Source of the DNA: CAYXXN01 sp964469055
GTDB taxonomy: Bacteria; Acidobacteriota; Thermoanaerobaculia; Multivoradales; JAHEKO01
Direction: 5' to 3'
DNA length: 15,594 bases
NCBI GenBank assembly: GCA_964469055.1
Contig: CAYXXN010000055.1
Coordinates: 1-15,594, forward strand
The position numbers and the translations under genes are program-made. A model generated the notes under the pieces. It saw only the letters and a list, made by a program, of their open reading frames with translations, did not search any database and was not told the DNA's origin. This document shows, one piece after another, positions 1 through 7,022 of this stretch. Positions within the stretch are counted from its first letter, which is position 1. Each line of letters starts with the position of its first letter.

Positions 1-693
1 CCCGCCGAGGCAGCGCAGGGCGGCGGCCGTGATCACGCCCTCGGGCGCGCCGCCGGTGCCCATGGCGGCGTGGACCCCCGTGCCGCGCACGGCGGCGGCG
101 ATGCCGGCCGAGAGGTCACCGTCGCCGATCAGCCGGATGCGGGCGCCGGCGCTGCGGATGTCGTCGATCAACTGCGCGTGGCGCTCGCGGTCGAGGACGA
201 CGATCGTCAGATCGGCGACGTCGCGCTCGAAGGCCTTGGCCAGGTTGCGCAGGTTTTCGCCGACCGGCGCGTCGAGGTGCAGGCGGCCCTTCGCCGTTGG
301 CCCGACCACCAGCTTGTCCATGTAGATGTCGGGAGCGTGGAGCAGGCCGCCCCGCTCGGCCGCGGCGAGGACGGCGACCGCCCCCGGTGCGCCGGTCGCG
401 CAGAGGTTGGTGCCCTCGAGCGGATCGACGGCGATGTCGACTGCGGGTCCGCCGGCGCCCACCTCCTCGCCGACGAAGAGCATCGGCGCCTCGTCGCGCT
501 CGCCCTCGCCGATGACGATGCGGCCGGAGATCGGCAGGCTGCCGAGCTCGCGCCGCATTGCCTCGACGGCGACGTGGTCGGAATGCTTGCGCTGCCCCAG
601 GCCCATGGTGTGGGCGGCGGCGATGGCCGCCGCCTCGGTGACGCGGAGAAAATGTTGCTCGAGGATCCCCTCGAGGGCCTGGCCGAGGCTCAT
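1..693 (-). CDS. glpX: Class II fructose-1,6-bisphosphatase (GlpX), C-terminus cut by window edge
   Basis: GlpX hydrolyses fructose 1,6-bisphosphate to fructose 6-phosphate and phosphate in gluconeogenesis; it is a cytosolic metal-dependent enzyme of the lithium-sensitive phosphatase fold. The reading frame is open to the left edge, giving 231 residues of a family usually about 320-340 long, so roughly the last 100 are missing. Matches to E. coli GlpX are clear: SDHVAVEAM with Asp39 (E. coli Asp33), IGEGERDEAPML at 61-72 with Glu63 (Glu57), DIAVDPLEGT at 86-95 with Asp90 (Asp85) and Thr95 (Thr90), PDIYMDKLVVGP at 121-132, and GTGGAPEGV with Glu218 (Glu213). The ATG at 693-691 overlaps the TGA of the upstream dehydrogenase (ATGA). 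No strong ribosome site is visible, so translation is probably coupled to that gene. The length before the first conserved block fits this start. All visible active-site residues are present. Confidence 0.95.
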   Translation of the reverse strand, partial: MSLGQALEGILEQHFLRVTEAAAIAAAHTMGLGQRKHSDHVAVEAMRRELGSLPISGRIVIGEGERDEAPMLFVGEEVGAGGPAVDIAVDPLEGTNLCATGAPGAVAVLAAAERGGLLHAPDIYMDKLVVGPTAKGRLHLDAPVGENLRNLAKAFERDVADLTIVVLDRERHAQLIDDIRSAGARIRLIGDGDLSAGIAAAVRGTGVHAAMGTGGAPEGVITAAALRCLGG

Positions 694-1913
694 CGGCGGG
701 CGGCCCCGACGGCGGCCGGCTCCTCCTGCTGGGAGCGCTCCGGCGGGTTGAAGGCGGCGATGCCGGTGATCGACTCGCCGACGATGAGCGTGTGGATGTC
801 GTGCGTGCCCTCGTAGGTGTAGACCGACTCGATGTTGAGCATGTGGCGGATCACGGGGTAGTCGTTGACGATGCCGTTGCCGCCGAGGATTTCACGGGCG
901 AGCTTGGCGCTCTCGCGGGCCATCCAGACATTGTTGCGCTTGGCCATCGAGATGTGTTGGTGTCGGACGCGGCCGGCGTCCTTGAGCCTCCCCACCTGCA
1001 GCGCCAGCAGCTGACCCTTGGTGATCTCGGAGATCATCCACACCAGCTTCTCCTGCACGAGCTGGTGGCAGGCGATCGGCTGGCCGCCGAACTGGAGGCG
1101 GGTCTTGGCGTAGTCGAGGGCCGTGGTGTAGCAGTCCATCGCCGCACCCAGGGCGCCCCAGGCGATGCCGTAGCGGGCCTGGTTCAGACACATGAGGGGG
1201 CTCTTTAGGCCCCCCGTCCTCGGCAGCAGGTTCTCGGCCGGGATGCGGCAATCGTGGAAGCCGAGCTCGGAGGTGACCGAGGCGCGCAGCGAGAACTTGC
1301 CGTGCTGGTCGGCGGAGGTGTAGCCGGGGGTCCCCTTCTCGATGAGGAAGCCGCGGATGCCATCCTCGGCCTTCGCCCACACCACGGCGACGTCGGCGAG
1401 CGTGCCGTTGGTGATCCACTGCTTGGCGCCGTTCAAGACCCAGTGGCTACCGTCGCGGCGCGCGGTCGTCCGCATGCCGCCCGGGTTGGAGCCGAAGTCG
1501 GGCTCGGTCAGGCCGAAGCAGCCGATCGCCTCGCCGGAGGCGAGGGCCGGGATCCAGCGATCCTTCTGCTCCTGCGAGCCGAACGTGAAGATCGGATACA
1601 TCACCAGCGCGCTCTGTACGGAGACGAAGGAGCGCAGGCCCGAATCGCCGCGCTCGAGCTCCTGCATGATGAGCCCGTAGGCGACGTTGCCCAAACCCGG
1701 CAGGCCGTAGTCGGAGATCGTGGCGCCGAAGAGGTTCAACGCCGCCATCTCCGGCACCAGCTCGACCGGGAAGCGGCCCTGCTCGTGGCACTCCTCGATG
1801 ATGGGCTGGATCCGGTCGTCGACGAACTGGCGCACCGTGTCGCGCGCTAGCCGCTCCTCCTCGGAGAGCAGCGAGTCGAACTCCATGAAGTCGACGCCGG
1901 GAAAACGGCTCAT
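690..1913 (-). CDS. gcdH: Glutaryl-CoA dehydrogenase (acyl-CoA dehydrogenase family)
   Basis: This FAD flavoprotein of 407 residues probably oxidises and decarboxylates glutaryl-CoA to crotonyl-CoA in lysine, tryptophan or aromatic degradation, passing electrons to electron-transfer flavoprotein. The identification rests on close similarity to human GCDH as I recall it: LRSFVSVQSALVM at 93-105, with Arg94 and Ser98 matching the glutarate-binding Arg94 and Ser98; the FAD/acyl-CoA signature CFGLTEPDFGSNP at 132-144; WITN at 166-169; GKFSLRAS at 205-212; LNQARYGIAWG at 243-253; ILGGNGI at 342-348; and TYEGTHDIH at 366-374, where Glu368 is the expected catalytic base and Tyr367 is kept. The last 15 or so residues are a Gln/Glu/Ala-rich tail. 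GGAGGT sits 5 bases before the ATG, supporting this start over Met10. Its stop overlaps the glpX start. Decarboxylating activity is inferred; a related acyl-CoA dehydrogenase or a non-decarboxylating variant is possible. Confidence 0.9.
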   Translation of the reverse strand: MSRFPGVDFMEFDSLLSEEERLARDTVRQFVDDRIQPIIEECHEQGRFPVELVPEMAALNLFGATISDYGLPGLGNVAYGLIMQELERGDSGLRSFVSVQSALVMYPIFTFGSQEQKDRWIPALASGEAIGCFGLTEPDFGSNPGGMRTTARRDGSHWVLNGAKQWITNGTLADVAVVWAKAEDGIRGFLIEKGTPGYTSADQHGKFSLRASVTSELGFHDCRIPAENLLPRTGGLKSPLMCLNQARYGIAWGALGAAMDCYTTALDYAKTRLQFGGQPIACHQLVQEKLVWMISEITKGQLLALQVGRLKDAGRVRHQHISMAKRNNVWMARESAKLAREILGGNGIVNDYPVIRHMLNIESVYTYEGTHDIHTLIVGESITGIAAFNPPERSQQEEPAAVGAARR

Positions 1914-1918
1914 TGGGG

Positions 1919-1924
1919 ACCTCC
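1919..1924 (-). promoter_or_regulatory. Ribosome binding site of gcdH
   Basis: On the minus strand the sequence reads GGAGGT, then CCCCA, then ATG. This near-perfect Shine-Dalgarno with 5-base spacing fixes the start at 1913 rather than the in-frame Met ten codons in. Confidence 0.8.
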
Positions 1925-1934
1925 GAGAGGGGGG

Positions 1935-1950
1935 CGGGGCGGGCGCCCCG
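1935..1950. repeat. GC hairpin in the divergent intergenic gap
   Basis: CGGGGC at 1935-1940 pairs perfectly with GCCCCG at 1945-1950 across a 4-base loop. It lies between the divergent genes, about 10 bases upstream of the gcdH ribosome site, so it could fold in the gcdH leader or act as a small operator. In DNA this rich in G and C a six-pair stem can be chance, and no function is claimed. On the minus strand an extended -10-like TGATACCAT lies just upstream (1967-1959), but no matching -35 was found. Confidence 0.35.
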
Positions 1951-1994
1951 GGGGCGGCATGGTATCACGCAGTCCTCCGCTAACATGGCGCCCG

Positions 1995-2261
1995 ATGACC
2001 TTCCCCGGCGGTTCGGCGTGGGCGATGGTGCGCGAGGTCGCGGAGGGCTACCTGCTGGTGACGGAGCGGACGTTCGTGCGCCTGACGGCCGAGGAGCTCA
2101 ACCAGATCACGTTCGAGCTCGACCGGCGGTTGCGCGAGGTGCGCGGCGAGCAGCCGCCGCTCGACGCCACGGCCGAGCTCCAGCTGCGCAACCGCCGCAT
2201 CTCGAGATTGGTGGGCGCGCAGCGCATCCTGCAGGGCACGCGCGCTCGCCGGAAGGTCTAG
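1995..2261 (+). CDS. Small charged protein of unknown function
   Basis: I do not recognise this family. From the ATG at 1995 it encodes 88 residues with no signal peptide or membrane segment. A short beta-like stretch (YLLVTERTFVRLT, 19-31) is followed by a strongly charged region that looks helical (AEELNQITFELDRRLREVR, 32-50), a GEQPP turn, and a second basic helix (ELQLRNRRISRLVGAQRIL, 61-79), ending in a basic tail. The pattern suggests a small cytosolic helical or coiled-coil protein. The start is uncertain: ATGs at 1959 and 2025 are in frame and none has a good ribosome site. It sits 4 bases before the CPBP protease gene, so the two are probably co-transcribed. Codon use (G or C at third positions) and the tight spacing support a real gene. 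Confidence 0.65.
   Translation: MTFPGGSAWAMVREVAEGYLLVTERTFVRLTAEELNQITFELDRRLREVRGEQPPLDATAELQLRNRRISRLVGAQRILQGTRARRKV
2251..2256 (+). promoter_or_regulatory. Ribosome binding site deciding a GTG start
   Basis: GGAAGG lies 9 bases before the GTG at 2266, inside the last codons of the preceding gene. It supports a GTG start for the CPBP protease gene. Confidence 0.5.
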
Positions 2262-2265
2262 CGCC

Positions 2266-3084
2266 GTGCCCCTCCTGACGGCTCTGCTGTCGCTCGCGGC
2301 GGCGATCGCCGTCGACTGGTTGGGGGGGCGCGCCGGGCTGATGCCGCCGGGTTTCCGTCCGGAGGCGCCGTTCGGCCTGTGGCGCCGCGCCGTCGCCGTC
2401 GGACTTCTCGCCGTCGTTCTATGGGTGGGGGTCTTCGGGTCGCTCGCCGGGCGCGCCGACCTCGCAGCCGACTTGGGTCAGCGCCCGCCGGCGGCAATCT
2501 TCGCGCTGCACGCGCTCATCGCTGTCTTCTTGCTCGCCTGGTGGGCTCTTGGCCACCTCGCGACGGGCGGGGCCGCGCCCGCGCAGGACGATCCGCTGCG
2601 CCTGCGCTGCCGTCGTCCGGCGGCCGAGGTGGGCGTGGGTCTGGCGGCGGGTGTGGCGGGCTGGCTGGGTGTGCTCGTGGCGCTGCTCGCGATCGGCGGG
2701 CTGCTGACGCTCCTCGGCGAGCGCTCCCTGCTGCCGACGGAGCCGCCCGCCGTCGTGCCCTGGATCGCCGCCCTTCCCGTGGGCTTGCGCCTCGGCGTCA
2801 GCGTCTCGGCGGGGGTCTTCGAAGAGCTCTTCTTCCGCGCCTTCCTCCAGCCGCGCGTCGGGGTCGCCCTGTCCTCGGCCGGTTTCGTCCTCGCCCACGT
2901 CGCCTACGAGCAGCCGATGATGTTGATCGGCGTGAGCCTCCTGTCGCTCCTCTTCGCGGCCTTGCTCGCCTGGCGCCGCTCGGTGTGGGCGGCGATCGTC
3001 GCCCACACCCTGTTCGACGCCGTGCAGCTTCTGGTCGTGGTGCCCCTGGCGCTCGAGTTCCTGGAGTCCGGTGCCCCCGGTTGA
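2266..3084 (+). CDS. CPBP-family intramembrane metalloprotease (CAAX/Abi type)
   Basis: This 272-residue integral membrane protein carries the three motifs of the CPBP (Rce1/Abi-like) glutamate intramembrane proteases: EELFFR at 186-191 (EExxxR), FVLAH at 207-211 (FxxxH) and HTLFD at 247-251 (HxxxD/N). Some eight hydrophobic stretches fit membrane helices, at about 2-18, 43-60, 77-97, 122-150, 163-183, 198-214, 219-236 and 240-262. Eukaryotic relatives trim prenylated CAAX proteins; bacterial members include bacteriocin self-immunity proteins, and most have unknown substrates. Here no prenylated or bacteriocin substrate is visible nearby. The gene starts with GTG, 4 bases after the small unknown gene and 50 bases before the RsbW-like kinase gene. 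A role in processing a membrane or regulatory protein is possible but not shown. Confidence 0.92.
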   Translation: MPLLTALLSLAAAIAVDWLGGRAGLMPPGFRPEAPFGLWRRAVAVGLLAVVLWVGVFGSLAGRADLAADLGQRPPAAIFALHALIAVFLLAWWALGHLATGGAAPAQDDPLRLRCRRPAAEVGVGLAAGVAGWLGVLVALLAIGGLLTLLGERSLLPTEPPAVVPWIAALPVGLRLGVSVSAGVFEELFFRAFLQPRVGVALSSAGFVLAHVAYEQPMMLIGVSLLSLLFAALLAWRRSVWAAIVAHTLFDAVQLLVVVPLALEFLESGAPG

Positions 3085-3134
3085 CCCGGCGCCCGTATCG
3101 ACATGCCGCGCGGGCTGCTAGACTCCGCCAGCTC

Positions 3135-3608
3135 ATGACGTCGCAGGGGCCGCAGGTCCATCTGGCGATCAGCAGTCGGGCCGAAAACGTGGAGCTGGTG
3201 CAGATCGCGGTCGAGGCCTCCCTGGAGCAGCTCTCCATCTCCGAGGACGATTCCCACTGGATCGGCATCGCGGTGCGGGAGGCCGTGGCCAACGCCATCA
3301 AGCACGGCAACCAGGAGGACCCGGGCAAGAGGGTCGAGATCGATTTCGGCCTGGAGGGCGACGAGGTCGTGGTGCGGGTGGCGGACCAGGGAGTGGGGTT
3401 CGACCCCGGCACCCTGCCCGACCCGCTGTCGCCGGAGAACCTGATGCGGCCCAACGGCCGTGGCATCTTTTTCATGCGGCGCTTCATGGACGACATCGAC
3501 TACACTTTCCGCCCTGGCGGAGGGACCATCGTTACGCTGCGCAAGAAGATCTCACCCGCCGATCCGCCGGCGGGGGGAAGCGAGAAGGAGGAGGAGAACC
3601 AGGCATGA
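3135..3608 (+). CDS. RsbW/SpoIIAB-like ATP-binding protein (anti-sigma factor serine kinase)
   Basis: The protein has 157 residues and a GHKL-type ATPase fold as in SpoIIAB and RsbW. These proteins bind a sigma factor or another target and phosphorylate a STAS partner on serine. Visible motifs are the N box EAVANAIKHGN at 49-59, the G1 box DQGVGFDP at 84-91, and the G2 region GRGIFFMRRFMDD at 108-120. There is no His-containing dimerisation domain, so it is not a sensor histidine kinase. A charged tail (KEEENQ) ends the protein. The ATG at 3135 lacks an obvious ribosome site, but the first conserved strand (VHLAISS, 8-14) begins directly after it. Its TGA overlaps the ATG of the STAS gene (ATGA), which strongly suggests that the two products are a kinase and antagonist pair. 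No sigma factor gene lies in view, so the final target is unknown. Confidence 0.9.
   Translation: MTSQGPQVHLAISSRAENVELVQIAVEASLEQLSISEDDSHWIGIAVREAVANAIKHGNQEDPGKRVEIDFGLEGDEVVVRVADQGVGFDPGTLPDPLSPENLMRPNGRGIFFMRRFMDDIDYTFRPGGGTIVTLRKKISPADPPAGGSEKEEENQA
3586..3596 (+). promoter_or_regulatory. Strong ribosome binding site of the STAS gene
   Basis: The purine run AGGAGGAGGAG inside the 3' end of the kinase gene holds overlapping Shine-Dalgarno matches about 8-13 bases before the ATG at 3605. It suggests the STAS protein is also initiated independently and possibly made in excess over the kinase. Confidence 0.65.
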
Positions 3609-3943
3609 AGATTTCGACCCGCCAACGCGAAGACATCACGATTATCCAGCCGCAGGGCAAGATCACGATCGGTGTGGGCGACGTGGCACTGCGCGAAGCC
3701 GTTCACCAGGCGCTCGACGGCGGCGCCAAGAAGATCCTGCTCGACTTGGGGAGCGTCACGACCGTGGATTCCTCGGGGATCGGCGAGATGGTCTCGGCGT
3801 TCACCACGGTCACCAACCGCGGCGGCCAGCTGAAGCTCTTGAACCTGCCCCCCAAGGTCACGGACATCCTGCAGATCACGCAGCTGATTACCGTCTTCGA
3901 CGTGCACGAGGCCGAGGACGACGCGGTCGAAGCCTTCGCCTAG
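3605..3943 (+). CDS. STAS-domain anti-sigma factor antagonist (RsbV/SpoIIAA-like)
   Basis: The whole 112-residue protein is one STAS domain, the usual length for SpoIIAA or RsbV. It begins with a beta strand (ITIIQPQGKITIG, 11-23). The phosphorylation loop VDSSGIGEMV at 54-63 places the acceptor serine at Ser57, equivalent to Ser58 of B. subtilis SpoIIAA, after Asp55. The strand GQLKLLNLPPKV at 74-85 and the segment ITQLITVFDV at 91-100 are typical of the family. Unphosphorylated, such proteins bind the partner kinase and free its target; phosphorylated, they release it. It overlaps the kinase gene by four bases, so the two are made together. The phosphatase that would reset the switch (SpoIIE or RsbU type) is not in this window. 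A 113-base gap follows before the sensor kinase gene. Confidence 0.95.
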   Translation: MKISTRQREDITIIQPQGKITIGVGDVALREAVHQALDGGAKKILLDLGSVTTVDSSGIGEMVSAFTTVTNRGGQLKLLNLPPKVTDILQITQLITVFDVHEAEDDAVEAFA

Positions 3944-3949
3944 GCTGGG

Positions 3950-4008
3950 CGGCCTGGCGAGAGGCCGGTCCTCGAACGGGCGCTCGCGGGACCTCTGAGG
4001 GGGGGTCC
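3950..4008 (+). repeat. Cluster of inverted repeats after the STAS gene
   Basis: CGGCCT (3950-3955) and AGGCCG (3962-3967) form a perfect six-pair hairpin with a 6-base loop. GGACC at 3989-3993 can pair either back to GGTCC at 3967-3971 or forward to GGTCC at 4004-4008, so alternative folds exist. There is no T run, so this is not a classic intrinsic terminator. It could be an mRNA boundary or an attenuator-like leader ahead of the kinase gene, or chance in GC-rich DNA. I see nothing else in the 113-base gap (3944-4056) apart from a weak AGGT before the kinase ATG. Confidence 0.35.
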
Positions 4009-4056
4009 GGGGCGCCCACTCTGTTGCTGGGCCGATCCGATACGCTCGTAGGTCCT

Positions 4057-5639
4057 ATGAGGGGAAGTCTCCTTCGGGACTGGCGCGCGGCGCCGTTGGT
4101 GGCGCTCGCGGCGGGCCTCCTGGCCATCAACGCCTTCGCCATCTGGGAGATCGTCGCGGCGGGCCGCGGCGCCCGGCGCCAGGCGGAGCGCGAGCTCGAG
4201 CTGCGTACGACGGGCCAAGGCCGCGCCCTCGAGGCATTGCTCGCCAACCTGCGCGGCGATCTCGTCTACTTGACGCGGTCGGCACCGCTCTCCTCACCCG
4301 CCTCGCCGCGCTGGAGCGACGACCCCGTGGCACGGCGCTGGCGCCGCCTAGACCTCGAGGGGGCCTTGCTGCTCTTCGCCGAGGCCCATCCCGCGGTCGA
4401 GGCCCTCGTGCTGCGCGACGGTGGCGAGGTTCGGGTCGTGGTCGGCCGCCGGGCGGGCGTGCCGCTCGTCCTCCCGGCTGCCGTAGGCGCGAGCGAAGAG
4501 GCGACCGCAGGCTTGACGCGGGGCGAGTGGGCGCTGCCGGGGCCCGGGGCGGCTCGCCTGGAAGCCTGGATCGAGCCGGGCCGGCTGCTGCGCTCGATCG
4601 AGCCGGCCGGCGCGGGCGGCTTGCGGCTCCACGAGGCGCCGCCGGCAGCGGGCGCCGCCGGCGACGAGCTGGCCGCCGTGGTCGAGGTCGGCGATGCGCG
4701 CTGGCAGCCGCCGCTCGTCTGGTGGCTCGCCGGCCGCGAGGCCCAACGCGAGCTCGAGCGCTCGGTGGCGGCTCTGGCGGGGCGCTATCGCACGACGGTG
4801 CTGCTCAACCTCGCCGTGATCGGTGCCAGCCTGCTCGTCGGGCTCCTCGCGCTGCGTCAGGCCCGCGATCGGGCGCGCGCCGAGGCAGCCGCCGAGCGCG
4901 AGCGCGAGGTCCGCGAGCTCGAGCGGCGGCTGGCCGGGAGCGAGCGACTGGCGAGCGTCGGGCGGCTGGCCGCGGGCATCGCCCACGAGGTCAACAACCC
5001 GCTCGAAGGGATGGCCAACTTCCTTTCCCTGCTCGAATCCGAGCTGGCGGCCGGGCGCCCCGAGGCGGCGGCCGGACACGCGCGCAAGGTGGGGGAAGGC
5101 CTCACCCGCACGGCGGGCATCGTGCGCCAGGTGCTGGCCTTCTCGGATCCCGGTCGGGCGCCCAAGGAGACGCTCGAGCTGCGCCACTCGGTCGAGGAGG
5201 CGGCCGGCCTCGTCCGCGGCCAGTTCGGCGGCACGGAGATCGAGATCGCCGGCGCTCCCGATCACCTGCTCGTCACCGCCAACCGCATCGGCCTCGGTCA
5301 GCTCTTCTTCAATCTCCTGCTCAACGCCTGCCAGGCCCAGGACGGCAGGGGTCGGATCGAGGTGCGACTCGCTCGCGACGGCGAGCAGGCCGTCGCCGTG
5401 GTCGCCGACCGCGGACCGGGCTTCGAGGCGCAGGCGCTGCCGCACCTCTTCGAGCCCTTCTTCTCGACCCGCGGCTCGACCGGGCTCGGGCTGGCCGTCT
5501 GCCACGGCATCGTGCACGACCACGGCGGCGAGATCGCGGCGCGTAACCGCGCCGGCGGCGGCGCGGAGTTCGAGGTGCGGCTGCCGCTAGCCGCCAGGGT
5601 GACACTGGCCGTCGCCGGGGCGGGCGGGGGAGGCAACGG

Positions 5640-5643
<4 letters not shown>
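4057..5643 (+). CDS. Membrane sensor histidine kinase (NtrB-like transmitter)
   Basis: This 528-residue kinase should sense a signal outside the membrane and phosphorylate the NtrC-type regulator encoded next to it. Membrane helices lie at about 12-33 and 246-267, with an extracytoplasmic region of about 210 residues between them whose fold I cannot assign; the stretch around 107-130 (HPAVEALVLRDGGEVRVV) weakly resembles PDC/Cache sensors. A charged helix (270-297) leads to the HisKA domain, with GIAHEVNNPL and phospho-acceptor His310. The ATPase part has the N box QLFFNLLLNACQA (415-427), G1 DRGPGFE (451-457), F box EPFFSTR (466-472) and G2 GSTGLGLAV (473-481). The short C-terminal tail is Gly-rich. 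The ATG at 4057 was chosen because it directly precedes the first membrane helix. The stop overlaps the regulator start. Confidence 0.93.
4328..4342 (+). promoter_or_regulatory. Sigma-54 promoter-like sequence inside the kinase gene (tentative)
   Basis: TGGCACG, four bases, then TGGC matches the -24/-12 consensus (TGGCACG-N4-TTGC) at all but one position and with the exact spacing. It is on the coding strand about 270 bases inside the histidine kinase gene, upstream of the sigma-54 activator gene. It is also ordinary codons, and TGGCACG occurs elsewhere in the window (for example 15269) with poorer -12 matches, so chance is a real possibility. Confidence 0.2.
5629..5633 (+). promoter_or_regulatory. 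Ribosome binding site of the response regulator gene
   Basis: GGAGG, within a longer G-rich run from 5626, lies 6 bases before the ATG at 5640 and inside the end of the kinase gene. It supports this start in addition to the ATGA overlap. Confidence 0.65.

Positions 5644-7018
<1,375 letters not shown>

Positions 7019-7022
<4 letters not shown>

Noticed and set aside
70..816. A 248-codon plus-strand open frame at the left edge.
   Set aside because: It is antisense to glpX and the end of gcdH, whose motifs are unmistakable.
3098..3124. Sigma-70-like TCGACA and TAGACT before the RsbW-like gene.
   Set aside because: The 15-base spacer is too short and the -10 matches only four of six bases.
3460..4056. 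Upstream extension of the kinase frame, which would give a 727-residue protein.
   Set aside because: The extension overlaps the RsbW-like and STAS genes in another frame and has a low-complexity Arg-rich translation. The ATG at 4057 begins just before the first membrane helix.
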